The position numbers and the translations under genes are program-made. 64,000 nt of DNA from Streptomyces sp. NBC_00464 (lineage in GTDB: Bacteria; Actinomycetota; Actinomycetes; Streptomycetales; Streptomycetaceae): the NCBI RefSeq assembly GCF_036013915.1, contig NZ_CP107899.1:6600001-6664000 (forward strand), given 5' to 3'. How positions within the stretch are numbered: the first letter of the stretch is position 1; every line of letters starts with the position of its first letter. The notes under the pieces are model-generated. The model was not told the DNA's origin. It saw only the letters and a list, made by a program, of their open reading frames with translations, and ran no database searches. This document shows positions 54,683 to 62,188 of this stretch, piece by piece.

Positions 54683-55654
54683 GTGTCCCTGTTCGACCTG
54701 CCCTTGGATGAACTCCGCACCTACCGGCCGGAGTCCGGTGAACCCGACGACTTCGACGCCTTCTGGCGCCGCACCCTCGACGAAGCCGGCGCGCACCCGC
54801 TGGACGCCGAATTCAGTTCCTACGACGCCGCGTTGAGTCATGTCGACGTCCACGACGTGTCGTTCGCCGGCTGGGGCGGCCACCGCATACGCGCCTGGCT
54901 GAACGTGCCGGCGGGCGCCGAGGGCCCCCTGCCGACCGTCGTCCACTACCTCGGTTACGGCAGCGGGCGCGGACTGCCGCACGACCACCTGGTCTGGCCC
55001 GCCGCCGGCTGGGCCACCCTGGTCGTGGACACCCGCGGCCAGGGCGCCGTCAACAGCCATTCGGCGGGCTCCACCGCCGACCCGCACGGCGGCGCCAACC
55101 CGCAGTCGCCCGGATTCATGACCCGCGGCATCCTCGACCCCGACGAGTACTACTACCGCCGGGTGTTCACCGACGCGGTGCGCGCCGTCGAGGTGGCCCG
55201 CGCCCACCCGTCCGTCGACCCGGACCGGATCGTCGTGCACGGCGGCAGCCAGGGCGGCGGCATCGCCCAGGCGGTGGCGGGGCTCAGCCCGCACGTCAGG
55301 GCCGCGCTCGTCGACGTACCGTTCCTGACGCACTACCGGCGGGCCGTCGAGATCACCGACAAGGACCCGTACCAGGAGATCGTGCGTTTCCTGGCCACCC
55401 AGCACGGCCATGCCGACCAGGTGTTCCGGACTCTTTCCTACTTCGACGGCATCAGCTTCGCCGCCCGGGCGGACATGCCGGTGCTGTACTCGGTGGCTCT
55501 GATGGACCCCATCTGCCCGCCGTCCACGGTCTTCGCCGCCTACAACAACTGGGCAGGCCCCAAGGAGATCGAGGTCTACCCCTGGAACGGCCACGAGGGC
55601 GGCACATCGGTCCACCGCGCGGTGCAGCTGCGTATGCTGCGCGACCTGGGCTGA
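54683..55654 (+). CDS. Acetylxylan esterase / cephalosporin-C deacetylase (AXE1 family)
   Basis: Alpha/beta-hydrolase removing O-acetyl groups from sugars or polysaccharides; intracellular (no signal peptide). It is 323 aa, the typical length of Bacillus Cah/TM0077-type hexamers. Nucleophile Ser in VHGGSQGGGIAQAVAG (~192), oxyanion YLGYGSGRG (~93), acid Asp in VALMDPICPPSTV (~275) and His in NGHEGGTSVH (~303). GTG 54683. It is transcribed with the LacI gene, which suggests use on acetylated oligosaccharides imported by the nearby ABC transporter. Confidence 0.93.
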   Translation: MSLFDLPLDELRTYRPESGEPDDFDAFWRRTLDEAGAHPLDAEFSSYDAALSHVDVHDVSFAGWGGHRIRAWLNVPAGAEGPLPTVVHYLGYGSGRGLPHDHLVWPAAGWATLVVDTRGQGAVNSHSAGSTADPHGGANPQSPGFMTRGILDPDEYYYRRVFTDAVRAVEVARAHPSVDPDRIVVHGGSQGGGIAQAVAGLSPHVRAALVDVPFLTHYRRAVEITDKDPYQEIVRFLATQHGHADQVFRTLSYFDGISFAARADMPVLYSVALMDPICPPSTVFAAYNNWAGPKEIEVYPWNGHEGGTSVHRAVQLRMLRDLG

Positions 55655-55687
55655 CCGGAGCGGGGCCGGGGTGCGGGGCGCGGAGGA

Positions 55688-55765
55688 CCGCAAGCCTGCC
55701 GGGGAGCGGAGTTCCGAAAGCCTGCAGGGAAGAGCGAAGTCCCGAATGCCTGACGGATGATCGGA
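55688..55765. repeat. Imperfect ~27-bp direct repeats
   Basis: Three related units start at 55688, 55714 and 55742 (cores CCGCAAGCCTG, CCGAAAGCCTG and CCGAATGCCTG). Non-coding; possible regulatory or simple slippage origin. Confidence 0.55.
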
Positions 55766-55865
55766 CGCCGGAGCGATTCGGCGCGCCCTGTGAGGAGTGA
55801 ACTACCCTCGTGAAAAGGTGTGTTGGCTGCCCGAGGGGGCCGGTCTGCGTCATGATCGTCCCGAG

Positions 55866-56021
55866 ATGGTGGACACCTCCCGGGGCGATGCCCCCGCACC
55901 CCCCGCCGAAGAGCCGCGTGGCTGCCTCTTCGCGCTTTCCCAGCCCCCTCTGATGATCTTCCTCACGGTGATCGGCGGCCTGCTGCTGATGGCCGCGTTG
56001 CACGATCTCTTCGTGCTGTGA
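55866..56021 (+). CDS. Small single-TM protein
   Basis: A 51-aa frame: Pro/Ala/Glu-rich N-terminus, then SQPPLMIFLTVIGGLLLMAALHDLF, one membrane helix. GTG 55797 would give 74 aa; the RBS evidence is poor for both starts. It converges with the CGNR gene with a 4-base gap. Weakly supported but the hydrophobic segment and codon bias look genuine. Confidence 0.5.
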   Translation: MVDTSRGDAPAPPAEEPRGCLFALSQPPLMIFLTVIGGLLLMAALHDLFVL

Positions 56022-56025
56022 ACCG

Positions 56026-56601
56026 TCAGCCGGCCGCTTCCCTGCGGCGCGCCCGGTACGCGGCGACGTGCAAGCGGTTACCGCAGGTGCGGCTGGAGCA
56101 GTAGCGACGGGAGCGGTTGCGCGAGAGGTCGACGAAGGCGTGCCGGCAGTCCGGCGCCTCGCAGCGCCGCAGCCGCTCCGTCTCGCCCGCCACGATGATG
56201 AAGGCGAGGGCCATGCCGCAGTCGGCCGCCAGGTGGTCGGCGAGCGAGGCGTCCGGCGCGAAGTAGTGCACGTGCCAGTCGTAGCCGTCGTGGTTGCTGA
56301 GCTGCGGCGTGGTGCCCGCGGCGGCCACGAGTGTGTTGACGAGCGAGGCGGCGACCTGTGCGTCGGTCGCGGCGAAGACGTCGGCGAACCGCGCCCGTAC
56401 GTCGTGGACGGCGCGGAGGTCCTTCTCGTCGAGTTCGTTCACGCCGCTCACCCGGTGGCGTCCGGCGAACGCGTAGAGCGCCTCGATGTCGGCGAGCCCG
56501 TCGACGGGTGAGCCGCCCTCGGGCCGCTCGCTCTCCGGCGCGGTGTTCACCAGATCGACCACCGTTTCGAGGGCGATCCGGGTGTCGTGGGGGATCAGCA
56601 C
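56026..56601 (-). CDS. CGNR zinc-finger, ABATE-type regulator
   Basis: A 191-aa stress-regulator-like protein. N-terminal ABATE-type domain (RIALETVVDLVNTAPESERP, VDGLADIEALYAFAGRHRV) and a C-terminal CGNR zinc finger (~150-185; LRRCEAPDCRHAFVDLSRNRSRRYCSSRTCGNRLHVAAYRAR) that probably binds nucleic acid. Start GTG 56601 after GGGAGCGG. Upstream lies ~230 bases to the ssgB terminator. Target genes unknown. Confidence 0.92.
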   Translation of the reverse strand: MLIPHDTRIALETVVDLVNTAPESERPEGGSPVDGLADIEALYAFAGRHRVSGVNELDEKDLRAVHDVRARFADVFAATDAQVAASLVNTLVAAAGTTPQLSNHDGYDWHVHYFAPDASLADHLAADCGMALAFIIVAGETERLRRCEAPDCRHAFVDLSRNRSRRYCSSRTCGNRLHVAAYRARRREAAG

Positions 56602-56835
56602 GCTTCCGCTCCCTGGCCTCCGGCGGGCAGGACGCCCGCCGATGCCGGCTGACTCTACTGGCACGGTCCTGACGCGTCGGGGCGCGAGGGCCCTTTGAGG
56701 CCCCTGGGGCACGTTGCGGCCGCCCGTTGCGCCCACTCGCCCACTGGATGGGGAAGGGGCTCCAGGGGGCGTCTGGCGGCCTCGTGGAGGCACCGGTGGG
56801 GGTGCGGCGGTGTGACGGGGGAGCGGGGAACGCGG
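56602..56835. other. Intergenic region between the CGNR gene and the ssgB terminator
   Basis: About 234 bases with no gene that I can support. It should contain the CGNR gene promoter; no clear hexamers seen. Confidence 0.45.
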
Positions 56836-56879
56836 ACCGGCGCCGTCACCACGGTGGATTCCGTGGTGACGGCGCCGGT
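56836..56879 (-). terminator. Terminator of ssgB
   Basis: A 19-bp perfect stem (56836-56854 and 56861-56879, loop TGGATT) about 73 bases after the ssgB stop. Confidence 0.8.
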
Positions 56880-56951
56880 GTCAGCCCTATGAGGTTGTCC
56901 GTGCGGTGCCGTCTCCCCGAGTCGACGGCGCCGTGCGGCTCTCGGCCTGGC

Positions 56952-57365
56952 TCAGCTTTCGGCCAGGATGTGTGAGAGCTCCGTATCGAGATCGAAGTGA
57001 CGATGCTCGGTCCCTGGCGGAACCGCGGCGTCGGTCCTTTTCAGGAACGACTCCAGGGCCCGCGCAGGGGCCTCCAGCAGGGCTTCGCCCTCTGGAGAAC
57101 TCAGTGCGATACAGACGACGCCCTGGCCGTGACTACGGGATGGCCAGACGCGGACGTCTCCGGTGCCGGTGGGCCTGTGCAGCCCCTCGGCAAGGAGGTC
57201 GCGGGCGAAAACCCACTCGACCGTTTCCTCCGCTCCGGTGTGGAAGGTGGCGTGCACGGCATACGGATCGGCCGTGTCATACCGCAGGCCCGCGGGTACA
57301 GGCAGTGAGGACTCGCTCGACACAACGAGGCGCAGGTGCAGCTCGCAGCTGACCGTGGTGTTCAT
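56952..57365 (-). CDS. ssgB: Sporulation regulator SsgB (SALP family)
   Basis: A 137-aa SsgA-like protein. In Streptomyces SsgB recruits FtsZ to sporulation septum sites and is needed for sporulation-specific division; highly conserved. The full text from MNTTVSCELHLRLVV through VWPSRSHGQGVVCIALSSPE to HFDLDTELSHILAES matches my memory of S. coelicolor SsgB (SCO1541) essentially exactly, and the length is 137 aa as expected. ATG 57363-57365. Its promoter should lie in the 190-base gap to the divergent PGPGW protein; from memory it depends on the stress sigma factor SigH, which I cannot confirm from hexamers here. Confidence 0.97.
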   Translation of the reverse strand: MNTTVSCELHLRLVVSSESSLPVPAGLRYDTADPYAVHATFHTGAEETVEWVFARDLLAEGLHRPTGTGDVRVWPSRSHGQGVVCIALSSPEGEALLEAPARALESFLKRTDAAVPPGTEHRHFDLDTELSHILAES

Positions 57366-57555
57366 AAGCGCCAGGGCCTTTCGCTCAGTGTGCGCTCGGG
57401 GATTCGCACGTCGGCGAAATCGACATGCCACCTACGGTGGTGTTGTAAACCCCTCTGACCGTTTTGTGATCCTTCAGGTAGCTCGTACAGCGGTGTGTAA
57501 CTTTGGGTGATGCGGCCATTCCGGTGACGAGGAGCGTTCCGGTAGGTTGACCCCC

Positions 57556-58047
57556 ATGAATGCGGAGAGTGACGAGCGGGACGGAGCCGCCGCACCGGCG
57601 GATCCGGCGCCCGCGACGGGGGATGTGCCGAAGAGCGTGACGGGGGACGTCACGGAGGGTGTGACGAAGGAGGACAGGGAGCTCGGCTCCAGGGCGCCCG
57701 GGTTCATCAAGGCGTCCAGGACGCTGCACCTGAGCTGGCAGGTCGGTGTGTTCGTGGTCGGCCTGGCCGTGGTGGCGGCCGGCATCGTCATGCTGCCGCT
57801 GCCCGGTCCCGGCTGGCTGGTGATCTTCGGCGGCATGGCGATCTGGGCGACCGAGTTCGTCTGGGCCCAGCTGGTGCTGCGCTGGACGCGCCGGAAGGTC
57901 ACCGAGGCCGCCCAGCGCGCGCTCGATCCCAAGGTCCGGCGGCGCAACATCGCGCTCACGGCGATCGGTCTCGTGATCATCGCGGTGCTGGTGGGGATCT
58001 ATGTGTGGAAGTTCGGAATCGTCATGCCGTGGAAGATCAACGAGTGA
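57556..58047 (+). CDS. TIGR02611/PGPGW family membrane protein
   Basis: A 163-aa actinobacterial membrane protein. An acidic Asp/Thr/Ala-rich N-terminus (~1-55) is followed by two helices around the PLPGPGWLVIFGGMAIWATEF signature (~74-108), then a basic segment and a third helix (IALTAIGLVIIAVLVGIYVW). Function unknown; divergent from ssgB, so it is possibly linked to the cell envelope. ATG 57556. Confidence 0.88.
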   Translation: MNAESDERDGAAAPADPAPATGDVPKSVTGDVTEGVTKEDRELGSRAPGFIKASRTLHLSWQVGVFVVGLAVVAAGIVMLPLPGPGWLVIFGGMAIWATEFVWAQLVLRWTRRKVTEAAQRALDPKVRRRNIALTAIGLVIIAVLVGIYVWKFGIVMPWKINE

Positions 58048-58101
58048 CCCGGGGATGGTCGGGGGGCGCCGCTGACATGGGGTAATGTTTGGCGTGCGCC
58101 C

Positions 58102-58173
58102 GGGCGATTAGCTCAGTGGGAGAGCGCTTCGTTCACACCGAAGAGGTCACTGGTTCGAACCCAGTATCGCCCA
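58102..58173 (+). tRNA. tRNA-Val(CAC)
   Basis: 72-nt cloverleaf: acceptor GGGCGAT/ATCGCCC, anticodon loop TTCACAC (CAC), T-loop GGTTCGAACCC, discriminator A, no encoded CCA. A TAATGT (58083-58088) upstream may be its -10. Together with the Val(GAC) genes it serves the GTG and GTC codons that dominate this genome. Confidence 0.96.
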
Positions 58174-58180
58174 CCCCGGA

Positions 58181-58226
58181 CCGACGGCCCGGAAGCTTCT
58201 GAAGCTTCCGGGCCGTCGGCGTTTTT
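58181..58226 (+). terminator. Rho-independent terminator of tRNA-Val(CAC)
   Basis: A 19-base perfect inverted repeat around 58200 (58181-58199 and 58201-58219) followed by CGTTTTT. A canonical terminator with T-tract. Confidence 0.9.
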
Positions 58227-58269
58227 GCGTGTGTCGTTCAAGCGCTTCGACTGATTTTCGTCCCAACTG

Positions 58270-58329
58270 TTGACGTCGCCGGTGCCGCTCCTTACCTTGA
58301 CCCGGCAAGCGCTTTCTAAAACGATTCAA
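58270..58329 (+). promoter_or_regulatory. Sugar ABC operon promoter with LacI-type operators
   Basis: TTGACG (58270-58275), 17 bases, TACCTT (58293-58298). At about +3 lies the palindrome AAGCGCTT (58307-58314), and CTAAAACGATTCAA (58316-58329) resembles the TTGAAACAATTCA element at the LacI gene. Arrangement fits repression by the LacI protein at 53.6 kb. Confidence 0.72.
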
Positions 58330-58348
58330 TCAAGCGTAGGGGCGAACT

Positions 58349-59632
58349 ATGTCTCGGAACCAGGGCATGGACCGGCGGCAGATGCTGAAGCTCGCGGGCT
58401 TCTCGGCTGCGGGTCTCGGGCTGACCGCGGCCGGCTGCGGCTCGGGCGGCGGCTCGAACGGGCCGGTCACCATCCGGCATGCCTGGTGGGGCGCCGACGA
58501 CCGGGCGAAGAAGGTCCAGGAGTGCGTCACGCTCTTCGAGAAGAAGCACCCGAAGATCAAGGTGAAGACGGACTTCCAGCAGTACCCGGACTTCTGGAAG
58601 AAGTTCAACACCCAGGCGGCCGGCGGCAACCCGCCGGACGTCATCCAGAACGCGGTCACCTTCCTGCGCAAGTACGAGGCGAAGAACGTCCTGCTCGACC
58701 TCAACCCGCAGGCGAAGAAGGGCAACCTCAAGCTCGAGGGCTTCCGCGCCGGACTGGAGAAGTTCGCCGAGATCGACGGCAAGCTGCTCGGTGTGCCGGT
58801 CGGCAGCAACTCGATGGCCCTGGTCATCGACGAGAAGGTCTTCGAGAAGGCCGGCGTCGACCACAGCCTCGGCTGGACCTGGGACGACTGGTACGCGGGG
58901 CTGCAGAAGATCAAGTCCGGTCAGGGCATAGCCGGCGACTCCGGTCCGCACGGCGTCATGTACCTCTACGACCTGATCCTCCGCCAGAACGGCAAGGCGT
59001 TCTTCACCGAGGAGGGCATGGGCTTCGGCGAGAGCGAACTGCTGCCGTACTGGACCGAGGCGCTCGCCAGGGTCAAGTCCGGCGTCTACGCCGACCAGAA
59101 GAAGGTCGAGCAGATCAAGCCCGCCTCCGCACTCGCCAAGGGCCTCTCCGCCGGGGAGTTCACCTGGGACAACTTCTCCGTCCGCTACAGCGCGGAGGGC
59201 AAGAGCAGCTACAGCCTCGCGCCCATCCCGACCACCGACGGCAAGAAGACCGGCCAGTACCTCGGCTCGCTGATGCTCAGCGGCACGGCCCGCACCAAGC
59301 ACCCCGCCGAGGTCGCCACCTTCATCAGCTTCATGACCCACGACCCCGCTGTCGCCCGCATCATGGGCTACGACCGCGGAGTCCCCGCCACCACCGCCCA
59401 GTTCGAGGCCTTCCAGCCCACCGACGCCCCGAGCAAGGCGATCGGCGCGTACGAGACCGAGATCGCCAAGGCGGGCGTGCTGGAGCCCATCACCCCGCAC
59501 CCGGCCGGTGCCGACGTCGTCGAGGCCGCGTTCCTGCGCATCGGCGGCGACATGTCCCTGGGCAAGGCCTCGCCGGAGGACTCCGTCAAGCAGTTCTTCT
59601 CCGAGGCGAAGACCGCCCTCGCCTCGAACTGA
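58349..59632 (+). CDS. Tat lipoprotein, sugar ABC transporter substrate-binding protein
   Basis: Extracytoplasmic oligosaccharide receptor, 427 aa. Tat/lipoprotein signal: DRRQMLKLAGFSAAGLG and lipobox TAAGC (Cys ~29). Then a type-1 SBP fold (TIRHAWWGADDRAKKVQECV, NPPDVIQNAVTFLRKYEAKN, LGVPVGSNSMALVIDEKVFEKAGV, GEFTWDNFSVRYSAEG, SGTARTKHPAEVATFISFMT). The Asn/Trp-rich pocket suits a carbohydrate. ATG 58349 with GGGGCG upstream. First gene of an operon with two permeases, a DUF624 protein and a YetA-like enzyme; no ATPase is encoded here, as expected when a shared MsiK is used. Confidence 0.93.
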   Translation: MSRNQGMDRRQMLKLAGFSAAGLGLTAAGCGSGGGSNGPVTIRHAWWGADDRAKKVQECVTLFEKKHPKIKVKTDFQQYPDFWKKFNTQAAGGNPPDVIQNAVTFLRKYEAKNVLLDLNPQAKKGNLKLEGFRAGLEKFAEIDGKLLGVPVGSNSMALVIDEKVFEKAGVDHSLGWTWDDWYAGLQKIKSGQGIAGDSGPHGVMYLYDLILRQNGKAFFTEEGMGFGESELLPYWTEALARVKSGVYADQKKVEQIKPASALAKGLSAGEFTWDNFSVRYSAEGKSSYSLAPIPTTDGKKTGQYLGSLMLSGTARTKHPAEVATFISFMTHDPAVARIMGYDRGVPATTAQFEAFQPTDAPSKAIGAYETEIAKAGVLEPITPHPAGADVVEAAFLRIGGDMSLGKASPEDSVKQFFSEAKTALASN

Positions 59633-59645
59633 GAGGAATGACGCG

Positions 59646-60635
59646 GTGACTCACATCCAGACCTCCACGAGCGGCCCGGTCCTCGACAAGGACCTCGCCG
59701 CCGTGGAGCGGAGCGGCCCGGGACGCAAGACCCGCCCCGCTCCGCGACCGCGGGGCCACCGCGAGAATCTGACCGGCTATCTCTTCATGTCGCCCTGGAT
59801 CGCGGGCTTCCTGTTCCTGATCGCCGGACCCATGGTCTTCTCGCTGTACCTCGCGTTCACCGACTACAACCTCTTCGACGCCCCGAAATGGGTCGGCCTG
59901 AAGAACTTCACCGACATGTTCGCCGACCCCCGCTGGCGCCAGTCGGTCAAGGTGACCTCCTGGTACGTGGTGATCGGCACCCCGATCAAGCTGGCCGCCG
60001 CACTCGCCGTCGCCATGCTGCTGGCCCAGAAGCGCTGGGGTCAGTCGTTCTACCGGGCCGCGTTCTACGCGCCGTCGCTGATCGGTGCGAGCGTCTCGGC
60101 CGCCATCGTCTGGCGCGCCCTGTTCTCCGACGACGCCGTCGTCGACCGGGGGCAGCAACTGTTCGGCATCGACGCCGGCGGCTGGATCGGCGACCCGGAC
60201 ATGATCATCTATGCGCTGGTGGGCCTCACGGTCTGGCAGTTCGGCGCCCCGATGGTGATCTTCCTGGCCGGCCTCAAGCAGGTCCCCAGAGAGCTGTACG
60301 AGGCCGCGGAGATGGACGGGGCGGGCCCTTGGCGCCGGTTCTGGAGCGTCACCCTGCCGATGATCTCCCCGGTGCTGTTCTTCAACGTCCTGCTGGAGAC
60401 CATCCACTCCTTCCAGATCTTCGGATCGGCCTACATCGTCAGCAACGGCAGCTGCGGCCCGGCCGACGCGACGCTCGTCTACACCTGTTACCTGTACGAC
60501 CAGGGCTTCGCGAACAGCCGGATGGGCTTCGCCTCCGCCATGGCATGGCTGCTGCTCGTCGCCGTGGGCCTGGTCACCGCCGTGCTGTTCTGGTCCCAGA
60601 AGCGCTGGGTGCACTACGAGGAGGGGGCCCGATGA
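59646..60635 (+). CDS. Sugar ABC transporter permease (MalF-type)
   Basis: 329 aa, six helices. A basic N-terminus (~1-40) then ENLTGYLFMSPWIAGFLFLIAGPMVFSLYLAFTDY. EAA loop: ELYEAAEMDGAGPWRRFWSVTLPMISPVLF (~218-248). LplB-like order of helices. GTG 59646 with GAGAGGAA upstream. The stop overlaps the next start (ATGA). Confidence 0.93.
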   Translation: MTHIQTSTSGPVLDKDLAAVERSGPGRKTRPAPRPRGHRENLTGYLFMSPWIAGFLFLIAGPMVFSLYLAFTDYNLFDAPKWVGLKNFTDMFADPRWRQSVKVTSWYVVIGTPIKLAAALAVAMLLAQKRWGQSFYRAAFYAPSLIGASVSAAIVWRALFSDDAVVDRGQQLFGIDAGGWIGDPDMIIYALVGLTVWQFGAPMVIFLAGLKQVPRELYEAAEMDGAGPWRRFWSVTLPMISPVLFFNVLLETIHSFQIFGSAYIVSNGSCGPADATLVYTCYLYDQGFANSRMGFASAMAWLLLVAVGLVTAVLFWSQKRWVHYEEGAR

Positions 60636-61495
60636 CCCCGATGGACACCACTGCCGTACGACGCCGGCTTCCCGGCTCCCTCGCCTGGCACATCGGCGCG
60701 CTCGCCCTCCTGGTGGTGGTTCTCTACCCGGTGGTGTGGACGATCGGCGCCTCGTTCAAGCCGAGCGAGGACATCGTCGGCGCGCTGAACCTCTTCCCGA
60801 CCGACCCGATCACCGACAACTACCACCGGCTCGCCGACGGCATCGCCGACATCCCGATCTGGAAGTTCTTCCTGAACTCGGCCTACATCTCGGTCGGTTC
60901 CGTGATCGGCGTCGTCATCTCCTGTTCGCTCACGGCCTACGCCTTCACCAAGGTCCGCTTCGCCGGGCGCAACGCCATGTTCGCCATCATGATCGGGACG
61001 CTGCTGCTCCCGTACCACGTACTGATCATTCCGCAGTACGTGATGTTCCAGAAGCTGGAGCTGATCAACACCTTCACTCCGCTGCTGATCGGCAAGTACC
61101 TGGCCACCGACGCCTTCTTCGTCTTCCTGATGGTCCAGTTCATGCGCGGGCTGCCCAAGGAACTCGACGAGGCCGCGCGGCTGGACGGCTGCGGGCACCT
61201 GCGGATCTACTGGTCGATCGTGATGCCGCTGTGCCGGCCCGCGCTCATCACCAGCGCCATCTTCACCTTCATCCAGGCCTGGAACGACTTCATGGGCCCG
61301 CTGCTCTACCTCAACGAGCCGGACAAGTACACCGTCTCGATGGGGCTGCGGATGTTCATCGACCAGGACGCCGTCGCCGACTACGGCGGCATGATCGCGA
61401 TGTCACTCGTGGCCCTGCTGCCGGTGCTCGCCTTCTTCCTGGCCTTCCAGCGCTACCTCATCGACGGCATGGCCACCTCCGGCCTGAAGGGCTGA
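60632..61495 (+). CDS. Sugar ABC transporter permease (MalG-type)
   Basis: 287 aa, six helices (AWHIGALALLVVVLYPVVWTI first). EAA loop LPKELDEAARLDGCGHLRIYWSIVMPLCRPAL (~172-203); the terminal YGGMIAMSLVALLPVLAFFLAFQRYLIDGM is the usual CUT1 ending. It is translationally coupled to the first permease and LplC-like. Confidence 0.93.
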   Translation: MTPMDTTAVRRRLPGSLAWHIGALALLVVVLYPVVWTIGASFKPSEDIVGALNLFPTDPITDNYHRLADGIADIPIWKFFLNSAYISVGSVIGVVISCSLTAYAFTKVRFAGRNAMFAIMIGTLLLPYHVLIIPQYVMFQKLELINTFTPLLIGKYLATDAFFVFLMVQFMRGLPKELDEAARLDGCGHLRIYWSIVMPLCRPALITSAIFTFIQAWNDFMGPLLYLNEPDKYTVSMGLRMFIDQDAVADYGGMIAMSLVALLPVLAFFLAFQRYLIDGMATSGLKG

Positions 61496-61502
61496 GCACC
61501 CC

Positions 61503-62084
61503 GTGGCGACGAAATCCCCCGCCGCACCCAGGACCTCCTTCGTCCGGGAGCGATTCAGCGTCTTCTCCGAATGCCTGCTCACCGGCGTGTGGATCACCGT
61601 CGCCGCCCTGCCGCTCGTCACGTTCCCCGCGGCCTTCGCCGCGGGGAGCCGGCACCTGCGCCGCTACCTGGCCGGTGAGGCGGGCGGGCTGCGGGAGTTC
61701 GCCGCCGATGTACGGGAGGCGTTCCGCAGCGGCTGGCGGGTCTCCCTGCTGTGGTGGGCGGCGCTCGCGCTGCTCGCCTTCGACTGGCAGGTCGCCCGGT
61801 CCGGACTGCTGCCGGGCGGCCGTCCGCTCATGGCGGTGAGCCTGCTCGGCCTGCCGGCCGTGGCCGTCTGGGGGCTGCGTACGGCTGCCGCCTGGCACCC
61901 CGGAACCCCCTGGGCGCAGACCGTGCGGACCGCGGGCCGCCGGACCTTCACCGACCCGGCAGGATCCCTCCTGCTCGTCGGCGGATTCGTCGCCCTGGCC
62001 CTCGCCACCTGGCAGATTCCGCCCCTGGCCGCACCCGCCCTCGGCTGTCTCGCCGCGGCGGCGGTCGCCGCCGACCGCCGCTGA
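61503..62084 (+). CDS. DUF624 (YesL-like) membrane protein
   Basis: 193 aa with four to five helices (ECLLTGVWITVAALPLVTFPAAFAAGSRHL, RVSLLWWAALALLAFDW, LMAVSLLGLPAVAVWGLRTAAAW, SLLLVGGFVALALATW, LGCLAAAAVAAD). DUF624/YesL proteins accompany rhamnogalacturonan or pectin sugar ABC transporters in Bacillus. Role unknown. GTG 61503, seven bases after the second permease. Confidence 0.85.
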   Translation: MATKSPAAPRTSFVRERFSVFSECLLTGVWITVAALPLVTFPAAFAAGSRHLRRYLAGEAGGLREFAADVREAFRSGWRVSLLWWAALALLAFDWQVARSGLLPGGRPLMAVSLLGLPAVAVWGLRTAAAWHPGTPWAQTVRTAGRRTFTDPAGSLLLVGGFVALALATWQIPPLAAPALGCLAAAAVAADRR

Positions 62085-62188
62085 CCCGGCGGCCGGACCC
62101 ACCTACCGAACCACCTCCCACCACGCGTCAGCGTGCGATCAGTCATGCCCATTTTCGCCACGAGTTCTCGCCACGAATTGGAGTCGTG

